Shown here: positions 1-5,292 of the stretch, in pieces
Layout of the letters: each line of letters begins with the position of its first letter
Position numbering within the stretch: the stretch's first letter is position 1
Assembly: GCA_015493405.1 (NCBI GenBank)
Contig: WGDF01000124.1
Location: forward strand, 1 to 5,960
DNA: 5,960 bases
Direction of reading: 5' to 3'
Source of the DNA: Flavobacteriaceae bacterium
GTDB lineage: Bacteria; Bacteroidota; Bacteroidia; Flavobacteriales; Flavobacteriaceae
Position numbers and translations under genes: made by a program
Notes under the pieces: model-generated
What the model was told of the DNA's origin: nothing
Seen by the model: only the letters and a program-made list of their open reading frames with translations
Database searches by the model: none

Positions 1-645
1 ATTAAATATTTAAAAATTCCTGAGCATAAAATCGAAGTGATTTATCAGGGGTGTCATCAAGTTTTTAAAGAACAGGCAGATGATGCGTTGATTGATCAGA
101 TTAAAAATAAATATAATTTGCCTGATCATTTTATTTTGAACGTGGGCACCATAGAGGAAAGAAAAAACATATTTAGCGTAGTAAAAGCAATTAAAGATAC
201 AGGTTATCAATTGGTTATAGTTGGTAGAAAAACGCCTTATGCTAAAAAAATAGAAGCATATATCCAAACCAATAACATGCAAAAGCAAGTGCATTTTTTA
301 TCAGGATTGGCAATTGAAGAATTAGCAGCTTTATATCAAATGACAGATATTTTTGTCTATCCCAGCATTTACGAAGGATTTGGTATTCCCATTATTGAAG
401 CTTTGTATAGTAAAACACCGGTTATCACCAACAAATATGGCGTTTTTAAAGAGGCAGGTGGTGCTTATACTTACTATCTTGAAGATGTAAAAAATCCTTT
501 GGAAATAAAGGAAATGATAGGTAAAATTTATCAAAATCCTGATATCGAACGCATAAACAAGGCGTATGAATTTGTTCAAAAATTTAGTGATGTTAAAATA
601 GCGGAACAATGGCAAAATTTATACGTGAAATTACGTAATGAATAA
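1..645 (+). CDS. GT4-family glycosyltransferase, C-terminal part (5' cut by window edge)
   Basis: The reading frame is open from base 1 to the TAA at 643-645, giving 214 visible residues. The GTG at 37 lies inside a conserved strand (KIEVIYQG) and is not the start; the true start is outside the window. What is visible is the C-terminal, nucleotide-sugar-binding Rossmann lobe of a GT-B retaining enzyme. NVGTIEERKN is at visible residues 47-56, carrying the family's Arg-Lys pair near the donor phosphates. LVIVG is the next strand, and EGFGIPIIE at 125-133 is the EX7E motif whose two Glu contact the donor sugar and nucleotide. Family members usually have 350-400 residues, so about half is missing. 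Such enzymes act on the cytoplasmic face of the membrane, moving a sugar from a nucleotide donor to a growing glycan (LPS, O-antigen or capsule). Donor and acceptor cannot be read from sequence. A second GT gene follows after 63 bases, which suggests a glycan cluster. Confidence 0.93.
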   Translation: MKYLKIPEHKIEVIYQGCHQVFKEQADDALIDQIKNKYNLPDHFILNVGTIEERKNIFSVVKAIKDTGYQLVIVGRKTPYAKKIEAYIQTNNMQKQVHFLSGLAIEELAALYQMTDIFVYPSIYEGFGIPIIEALYSKTPVITNKYGVFKEAGGAYTYYLEDVKNPLEIKEMIGKIYQNPDIERINKAYEFVQKFSDVKIAEQWQNLYVKLRNE

Positions 646-667
646 CCTGTTTAATCGGCAATGACTT

Positions 668-691
668 GTGCTAATATCTCAGATATAGCAT
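668..691 (+). other. Bulged inverted repeat (hairpin or operator) between the two glycosyltransferase genes
   Basis: TGCT-A-ATATC at 669-678 pairs with GATATAGCA at 682-690. This gives nine Watson-Crick pairs, one bulged A at 673/674 and a three-base loop TCA; a G-T pair at 668/691 can extend it. It is followed by A-rich sequence rather than a T-run, so it is not a canonical intrinsic terminator. It sits 22 bases after the upstream stop codon and ends 12 bases before the putative -7 box at 704-711, where a -33 element would be expected. A weak terminator, a repressor-binding dyad or chance in AT-rich DNA are all possible. Confidence 0.4.
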
Positions 692-703
692 TAAAATAAA
701 TTG

Positions 704-711
704 TATCTTTG
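704..711 (+). promoter_or_regulatory. Putative Bacteroidota -7 promoter box (TATCTTTG)
   Basis: TATCTTTG matches the TAnnTTTG -7 consensus recognised by the primary sigma factor of Bacteroidota at all six fixed positions. It lies in the 63-base gap ahead of the fused glycosyltransferase. No clear TTTG/TTG -33 element is seen about 20 bases upstream, where the bulged inverted repeat sits instead. If it is used, transcription would begin about 5-8 bases after the box, near 716-719, downstream of the TTG at 709. That matters for choosing the start codon of the next gene. Confidence 0.4.
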
Positions 712-2571
712 GATTCAAAAAAATTGAATAAATTGGAACGAAAACCACGCATTATAGTTGATGTTGAACGGATGAAGCATCCTTTTACGGGCTTGTATTA
801 TTACTGTAAAAATTTAGCAGTCAATCTGGAAAAATACCACGCCGATAAATTTGACTTTTATTTCTTTAGTTATCCCAAAGTAAAGTTTCCCGGTTTTCTT
901 AAACGTATCAATCGCAGTCAATTAGATAAAATATACTTGACCAAACCCAAAAAATACAAACTTTGGCATGCCACCTGGCAAGACACTAAATATGTGCCGA
1001 AAAATAATATGAAATTTGTCTATACCATTCATGATTTAAACTTTTTATATACGGACAAATCTGAAAATAAAAAACGTAAATTATTACAAGCGGTACAAGA
1101 CAAAATAAATCGTGCGGATGCCATCACGGTTATTTCCAATTTTGTCAAAAAAGATATTGAAAAGCATTTGGATCTTCATCATAAAAAGGTTCATGTCATT
1201 TACAACGGTGTTGAAGTTCATACTTATCCTTACTTTGATAACCCATCGTACAAACCCAAAAAAAAGTTTCTGTTTACAGTTGGAACTGTTTTGTATAAAA
1301 AACATTTTCATGTGCTTCCACGCTTACTGGTTGGAAATGATTACGATTTAATCATCGGCGGTATTCATCCCGACAAATCATATATTGAAAAAATATGGTC
1401 AGAAGCTGAAAAATACGATGTTAAAGATCGGGTTCACTTAACAGGTCCCATTTCCGATGAAGAAAAATATTGGTATATGAACCATGCCGAGGCATTTGTA
1501 TTTCCTTCCATTTCAGAAGGCTTTGGCTTACCGCCCATAGAAGCTATGCGTTTAGGAAAGCCGGTATTTTTATCTACCTTTACCAGTCTACCTGAAGTCG
1601 GTGGTGACCGCGCTTATTATTTTGAAAATTTTGATGCAGCACATATGCAAAAAGTCCTGAAAGAAGGTTTGGAAGATTATCATCTAAATAACAGAAAACA
1701 AGCTATAATCGAATGGAGCAATCAATTTACTTGGGAAGAAGCAACCAAACAATATGTTAAAGTTTACCAACAAACTCTAGGATTAACCATAAATGATACT
1801 TATTTCTCCAAGAAAAGAGCCAAAGTTACAGCCATCATTCCTACCTACAATGAAGCCGAAAATATAGCCAAAGCCATCAATCAAGTCGAATGGGCCGATG
1901 AAATTTTGGTTATTGATTCTTTCAGTCAAGATCAAACGACTACGATAGCCCAAAATATGGGGGCACGCGTAATCCAACGCTCGTTTGATGATTTTTCTTC
2001 TCAAAAAAATTATGCTATTACGGAAGCTACCCATGATTGGATTTTTGTATTAGACGCAGATGAACAGATCAGTAAAGATTTGAGATTAGAAATCGAAGAC
2101 AAATTATATAATATAAGCGAGGAAAAAGGATTTTGGATTCCTCGACAAAATTATTTTCTCAATAAAAAAGTCAATTTTAGCGGCTGGCAAAATGATAAAG
2201 TTCTGAGATTATTTGACAAGAATTATAGCCGGTATAACGGAAAATTGGTACATGAAGAGGTCACTTGTCAGGGAAAAATTGGTTATTTAAATATGCCCAT
2301 TTTGCATTTTACTTACAAAAACCATCAAGAATATTTGAATAAAATCCTTCGTTATTCCGAACTCAAAGCCCAAGAATTGTATCACCGAAATATTAAACCT
2401 AATTTTTTTCAAGGTTATATCAAACCTGTATATAGGTTTATTTATCATTATGTTATTACATTTGGTTTTTTAGATGGAAAAACCGGTTGGATTATTGCCA
2501 AAATAAATGCTAAAGGTATGAGACAACGCTATCTTAAATTAAAAAAACTTTACCAAACCAATTCAAAATAA
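709..2571 (+). CDS. Bifunctional glycosyltransferase: GT4 module fused to WaaE/KdtX-like GT2 module
   Basis: This is a 620-residue, two-domain enzyme. Residues ~14-357 form a GT-B fold GT4 transferase: RIIVDVERM first strand, TIHDLNFLY, FTVGTVLYKKHF in the donor-lobe loop, and the EX7E motif with E270 and E278. Residues ~371-610 form a GT-A fold GT2 domain: AIIPTYNEAENI at 375-386, ILVIDS, SSQKNYA at 430-436, metal-binding LDADEQ at 448-453, and HEEV at 515-518. An aromatic, basic tail ends with GFLDGKTGW at 586-594, typical of the WaaE/KdtX LPS-core glucosyltransferase family and probably membrane-associated. No signal peptide or clear transmembrane helix is seen. The protein may add two successive sugars to a lipid-linked or LPS-core acceptor; this is inference, and the sugars are unknown. 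There is no ATG before the first strand. TTG 709 is the longest option, TTG 724 and 733 are alternatives, and ATG 772 would cut into the fold. No in-frame start or stop lies at the domain junction, so the fusion is continuous. Confidence 0.92.
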   Translation: MDSKKLNKLERKPRIIVDVERMKHPFTGLYYYCKNLAVNLEKYHADKFDFYFFSYPKVKFPGFLKRINRSQLDKIYLTKPKKYKLWHATWQDTKYVPKNNMKFVYTIHDLNFLYTDKSENKKRKLLQAVQDKINRADAITVISNFVKKDIEKHLDLHHKKVHVIYNGVEVHTYPYFDNPSYKPKKKFLFTVGTVLYKKHFHVLPRLLVGNDYDLIIGGIHPDKSYIEKIWSEAEKYDVKDRVHLTGPISDEEKYWYMNHAEAFVFPSISEGFGLPPIEAMRLGKPVFLSTFTSLPEVGGDRAYYFENFDAAHMQKVLKEGLEDYHLNNRKQAIIEWSNQFTWEEATKQYVKVYQQTLGLTINDTYFSKKRAKVTAIIPTYNEAENIAKAINQVEWADEILVIDSFSQDQTTTIAQNMGARVIQRSFDDFSSQKNYAITEATHDWIFVLDADEQISKDLRLEIEDKLYNISEEKGFWIPRQNYFLNKKVNFSGWQNDKVLRLFDKNYSRYNGKLVHEEVTCQGKIGYLNMPILHFTYKNHQEYLNKILRYSELKAQELYHRNIKPNFFQGYIKPVYRFIYHYVITFGFLDGKTGWIIAKINAKGMRQRYLKLKKLYQTNSK

Positions 2572-2592
2572 TTATTTTTAAGATTTAGATAG

Positions 2593-3138
2593 ATGAACAT
2601 AATAGAAGTTATTAATAATGGCGGCACCATACTCTACCCGACCGATACCATTTGGGGTATTGGCGGAGATGCGACTAATCCATTGGTCATAGACAAAATT
2701 TACCGCATAAAAGAGCGCGATCCCCATAAAAGCTTACTAATATTAGTAGATTCTTATCAAATGCTTCAAAATTATGTAGAAAATATTCCAATGCCCATAT
2801 GGGATTTACTGGAAAAAAGTTTAGTGCCAACCACCATCATTTACGATCATCCTAAAAACTTACCCCAAACACTATTGGCACGAGATGGGTCTATAGCTAT
2901 TAGAGTCGTCAAAAGAGGTTTTGCTAAAGATTTAATAAAAGCCACACAAAAACCACTGATTGCCACTTCTGCCAATTTATCAGGACAAAAAAGCCCGACA
3001 AATTTTGATGAAATTGATGCTACGATTTTGCAAAGGGTAGATTATGTCGTAAATTTGCATCGCAAATCAACTCCGGCCAAGCCATCCAGAATTATCAAGT
3101 GGCATGCCGAAAATGGGGTAGAAATAATCAGAGATTAA
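2593..3138 (+). CDS. tsaC: L-threonylcarbamoyladenylate synthase (TsaC/YrdC family)
   Basis: This cytoplasmic enzyme condenses L-threonine, bicarbonate and ATP into threonylcarbamoyl-AMP. The TsaD/B/E complex then uses that product to make t6A at position 37 of ANN-decoding tRNAs. It is a single YrdC domain of 181 residues, the usual length for the short TsaC type, without the extra C-terminal domain of Sua5. Motifs in order are: YPTDTIWGIG at 15-24; KxR at K40/R42 in RIKERDPHKSL; DGSIAIRV at 98-105; TSANLSGQ at 125-132 with the SxN pair S126/N128; and KPSRIIKW at 163-170 near the end. KxR and SxN are the conserved ATP and threonine contacts of the family. ATG 2593 opens 21 bases after the glycosyltransferase stop, with no Shine-Dalgarno and no promoter box seen. 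The final A of its TAA is the first base of the cca ATG, so the two are probably translationally coupled. The YciO branch of the family is the only realistic alternative. Confidence 0.93.
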   Translation: MNIIEVINNGGTILYPTDTIWGIGGDATNPLVIDKIYRIKERDPHKSLLILVDSYQMLQNYVENIPMPIWDLLEKSLVPTTIIYDHPKNLPQTLLARDGSIAIRVVKRGFAKDLIKATQKPLIATSANLSGQKSPTNFDEIDATILQRVDYVVNLHRKSTPAKPSRIIKWHAENGVEIIRD

Positions 3139-4562
3139 TGAACGAGAAACAATTTTATCCACAAGCCATCAATCAAGCTGTTTTTGAAGTGATAAAAAAT
3201 GCCGGTAAAACCCTAAATTTGCCGGTTTTTGTCATTGGCGGATATGTACGTGATTTTTTATTACAACAAAAAAAAGCTAAAGATATCGATATTGTGACTT
3301 TGGGAAGCGGTATAGAGTTAGCCAAAAAAGTTGCCGAATTATTGCCAAATAATCACCACATCAATATTTACAAAAATTATGGCACTGCTATGATCAAAAC
3401 ACCGGATTTAATGCTCGAATTTGTAGGTGCCCGCAAAGAATCATACCATTTTGACAGTCGTAATCCGGTCGTAGAAAACGGAACCATGGCTGATGATCAA
3501 AAACGTCGCGATTTTACCATAAATGCCTTGGCTATCAGTTTAAATGAAACCAATTGGGGAGAACTTATCGATCCCTTCAACGGATTGGAAGATTTGAAAA
3601 TGAAAATTATTCAAACACCACTAGACCCTGATATTACATTCTCTGATGATCCCTTACGTATGATTCGCGCCATACGTTTTGCATCACAGTTGGGTTTTAT
3701 GATTCATCCCGAAACTTTTGAAGCGATTAAAACAAATAAAAATAGAATTGAAATCCTTTCTAAAGAAAGAATCCTGGATGAGTTTAACAAGATAATGACG
3801 CATGATCAACCATCCATAGGATTGAAACTTTTATATACGTCGGGCTTGTTAGATGAATTCTTTCCCGAGTTAAGTCAACTGCAAGGCGTAGAAGAAAATG
3901 AAGGAAAACTGCATAAGGATAACTTTTATCATACTCTGGAAGTAGTTGATAATGTGTCTGTTAAATCTGATAATTTATGGCTTAGGTGGGCTGCCTTATT
4001 ACATGATATAGGCAAACCGGCAACCAAACGTTACCATGACAAAAACGGTTGGTCGTTTCACGGTCATGAATTTATAGGGAGTAAAATGGTCCCAAAAATA
4101 TTTAAAAGACTCAAGCTACCCTTAGGTGCGCCTATGCATTATGTTCAAAAATTGGTTTTGCTCAGTTCACGTCCTTTAGCTCTGATTGAAGACCATGTTA
4201 CTGACGCCGCTATCAGACGCCTGTTATTTGAAGCGGGCGACGATATTGATGATCTGATGTTACTATGTGAAGCAGATATTACCACTAAAAATAAAAAGAA
4301 ATTTACAAAATATCGCAATAATCTCAAGCAAGTTAGAAAAAAGATGGTAGAGATTGAAGAACGTGATAGGATCCGTAATTTTCAGCCGCCCATTTCAGGT
4401 GAAGAGATTATGACTTATTTCCGGCTCAAACCTTCTAAAGCAGTTGGTTTAATCAAAGAGGCTATCAAAGAAGCCATTTTAGAAGGTAAAATTCCCAATG
4501 ATTATAAAGCTGCTAAAGCTTATATGAATCAAATAGCCCCTGAAATTATTAGCGAAAAATAA
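3138..4562 (+). CDS. cca: CCA tRNA nucleotidyltransferase with HD domain
   Basis: This template-independent polymerase adds or repairs the 3' CCA end of tRNAs, using CTP and ATP. ATG 3138, overlapping the tsaC stop as TAATG, is preferred and gives 474 residues. The longer reading from GTG 3099 would overlap tsaC by 40 bases and add 13 residues of out-of-frame tsaC sequence. Class II nucleotidyltransferase signatures are clear: GGYVRD at 34-39; metal-binding DxD at D49/D51 (KDIDIV); RRDFTINAL at 123-131; the template-like DDPLRMIRAIRF at 170-181; and an ERILDEF helix further on. A C-terminal HD phosphohydrolase-like domain follows, with H265, H289-D290 (LLHDIGKP) and H308/H310, then a helical tail. 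E. coli Cca also carries an HD domain, with phosphatase and phosphodiesterase activities; whether this one is active is unknown. An eight-A run at 3268-3275 lies inside the catalytic core without breaking frame. A poly(A) polymerase is the related alternative, but the single-gene tRNA context favours CCA addition. Confidence 0.93.
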   Translation: MNEKQFYPQAINQAVFEVIKNAGKTLNLPVFVIGGYVRDFLLQQKKAKDIDIVTLGSGIELAKKVAELLPNNHHINIYKNYGTAMIKTPDLMLEFVGARKESYHFDSRNPVVENGTMADDQKRRDFTINALAISLNETNWGELIDPFNGLEDLKMKIIQTPLDPDITFSDDPLRMIRAIRFASQLGFMIHPETFEAIKTNKNRIEILSKERILDEFNKIMTHDQPSIGLKLLYTSGLLDEFFPELSQLQGVEENEGKLHKDNFYHTLEVVDNVSVKSDNLWLRWAALLHDIGKPATKRYHDKNGWSFHGHEFIGSKMVPKIFKRLKLPLGAPMHYVQKLVLLSSRPLALIEDHVTDAAIRRLLFEAGDDIDDLMLLCEADITTKNKKKFTKYRNNLKQVRKKMVEIEERDRIRNFQPPISGEEIMTYFRLKPSKAVGLIKEAIKEAILEGKIPNDYKAAKAYMNQIAPEIISEK

Positions 4563-4588
4563 ATTTAAAAAAATACAGATTTAATACT

Positions 4589-4596
4589 TAAATTTG
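4589..4596 (+). promoter_or_regulatory. Putative Bacteroidota -7 promoter box (TAAATTTG)
   Basis: TAAATTTG fits TAnnTTTG exactly. It lies in the 53-base gap between cca and the next gene and ends 19 bases before ATG 4616. Expected transcription start is about 4601-4604, leaving a short A-rich leader (AATAAAAACAATAAAA) of the kind Bacteroidota use in place of a Shine-Dalgarno. No convincing -33 TTG is seen. The spacing to the start codon supports it more than the motif alone would in such AT-rich DNA. It suggests the next gene can be transcribed separately from tsaC-cca. Confidence 0.45.
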
Positions 4597-4615
4597 TTCA
4601 ATAAAAACAATAAAA

Positions 4616-5128
4616 ATGCTTTATAAATTAAGAGTCTTTTTGGAAACCAACGGTGAAGATGTCTATCGGGATATTGAAATTCAAGACACCGCAAATCTTG
4701 AGGACTTACATAATGTTATCGTTCAAAGTTTTGATTTTGATGGTTTGGAAATGGCTTCTTTTTATCTCACGGATGAAGATTTGAACCAGGGTTTGGAAAT
4801 TCCTTTATTTAATATGGATGACTCAAAACAGGCTAATAACTTGATGTCAAATACATTGATTAAAGATGTAATCAGTGAAGAACGTCCCAATTTACTCTAT
4901 GTTTATGATTTTTTCAGAATGTGGCGTTTTTTAGTCAGTCTAATGGAAACTGGTGCTGAAGCCCCTGGTATAGAATATCCACAAATAGCCTTAGCCCAAG
5001 GCATTCGTCCCGAAGAACCCCCCGAAATAGATTTCAATAGCAAGACTGAAGACGAAACCGACCCGTTTGAAAGTGGAGACAATCCCTTTGGTGAATTTTA
5101 CGGTTATGATGATGAAGAATGGAATTAA
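4616..5128 (+). CDS. pRiA4b ORF-3 / IS1096 TnpR-passenger-like protein, function unknown
   Basis: This is a soluble 170-residue protein. The N-terminal ~120 residues resemble the PRiA4_ORF3 domain family: a YKLRVFLE first strand, an LEDLHNVI helix start at 28-35, a hydrophobic ASFYL strand, then LLYVYDFFRMWRF at 93-104, which corresponds to the family's YxYDFGDxW strand. YPQIALAQGIRPEEPPE at 121-137 is like the family's conserved YPxxxxGxGxxPPE stretch. The expected Gly-Asp after YDF is replaced by Phe-Arg. The tail from 133 onward is strongly acidic, with 15 Asp/Glu in the last 38 residues, and is probably disordered. The family was first named from plasmid and insertion-element passenger genes but also occurs in chromosomes, and its biochemical role is not established to my knowledge. 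No transposase or terminal repeat is visible here. It sits alone between cca and ttcA with its own likely promoter. The family call rests on motif resemblance read by eye; the function is unknown. Confidence 0.8.
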   Translation: MLYKLRVFLETNGEDVYRDIEIQDTANLEDLHNVIVQSFDFDGLEMASFYLTDEDLNQGLEIPLFNMDDSKQANNLMSNTLIKDVISEERPNLLYVYDFFRMWRFLVSLMETGAEAPGIEYPQIALAQGIRPEEPPEIDFNSKTEDETDPFESGDNPFGEFYGYDDEEWN

Positions 5129-5173
5129 TTGTCCTTATTTTAACTTTTTAATAGCATCTTGATAAAGTAATTC

Positions 5174-5189
5174 ATATTTAGTTAAATAT
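5174..5189. repeat. Perfect 7+7 palindrome, ATATTTA-GT-TAAATAT
   Basis: ATATTTA (5174-5180) is the exact reverse complement of TAAATAT (5183-5189), with a two-base centre. The size and tight spacing would suit a dimeric DNA-binding regulator, and the position is about 104 bases upstream of the ttcA start. It is pure A/T apart from the central G, so chance is a real possibility. Confidence 0.35.
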
Positions 5190-5260
5190 AATCATCGACC
5201 AAAAGTGAACTACAGTTTTACAGATGAAACTTCATGCTAGAAAGTTTACCTAAATATAAT
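5177..5260 (+). repeat. Near-direct repeat of TTTAnnTAAATATAAT, two copies 68 bases apart
   Basis: Copy 1 at 5177-5192 reads TTTAGTTAAATATAAT and copy 2 at 5245-5260 reads TTTACCTAAATATAAT, identical at 14 of 16 positions. Copy 1 overlaps the right side of the 5174-5189 palindrome, and copy 2 overlaps the left arm of the 5242-5276 inverted repeat. Two sites upstream of ttcA could be a duplicated regulator site, but matches of this kind can arise by chance in sequence this rich in A and T. Confidence 0.3.
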
Positions 5261-5276
5261 TCACAAATGTAAACTT
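5242..5276. repeat. 8-base inverted repeat AAGTTTAC...GTAAACTT upstream of ttcA
   Basis: AAGTTTAC (5242-5249) and GTAAACTT (5269-5276) are exact reverse complements separated by 19 bases, ending 16 bases before the ttcA ATG. In RNA this could form a hairpin in the ttcA leader; in DNA it could be a split operator. The related sequences GTGAAC (5205-5210) and GTTTTAC (5215-5221) lie nearby. No role can be read directly. Confidence 0.35.
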
Positions 5277-5292
5277 CCATATTAAACATTAC

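Larger units (their letters stand above)
5129..5292. other. 164-base AT-rich intergenic region with dyads and a near-repeat
   Basis: This is the longest gap in the window. It has no open frame worth calling, no GC-rich stem followed by a T-run, and no tRNA-like clover. It contains a perfect 7-base dyad at 5174-5189 and an 8-base inverted repeat at 5242-5276. It also has two copies of a 16-base element (5177-5192 and 5245-5260) and a small dyad ATGAA-AC-TTCAT at 5224-5235. No TAnnTTTG box is present on the + strand, so the ttcA promoter could not be placed. A TACATTTG match on the - strand (5264-5271) faces away from any gene. Confidence 0.6.

Noticed and set aside
10..615. Minus-strand open frames of about 94 residues opposite the first glycosyltransferase.
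   Set aside because: They are rich in Phe, Ile and Asn with no recognisable motif and lie fully opposite a gene with clear family signatures, so they are shadow frames.
1112..1351. A + strand open frame inside the GT4 half of the fused gene (and similar ones at 1084-1311 and 1783-2034 on the - strand).
   Set aside because: Each is contained in a well-supported coding region in another frame and has no domain-like pattern.
1778..1796. Cluster of out-of-frame stops (TAG, TAA, TAA, TGA) and an out-of-frame ATG (1793) at the GT4-GT2 junction, suggesting a recent fusion by frameshift.
   Set aside because: The stops and the ATG share a frame that differs from both coding halves, so an ancestral two-gene layout would need two indels. 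Out-of-frame stops are common in AT-rich sequence.
4145..4327. A 60-residue - strand frame opposite the HD half of cca.
   Set aside because: It is low-complexity and fully opposite conserved cca sequence, with no leader or promoter box.
4563..4615. Possible terminator after cca.
   Set aside because: The gap has A-runs and short AT dyads but no stable stem followed by T-residues on the + strand.
4616..5128. Insertion-sequence remnant, given the passenger-gene family name.
   Set aside because: No transposase fragment, terminal inverted repeats or target-site duplication is visible around the gene.
5264..5271. CAAATGTA, a - strand TAnnTTTG promoter-like box.
   Set aside because: No gene on the - strand lies downstream within reach, and the short motif is expected by chance in AT-rich gaps.
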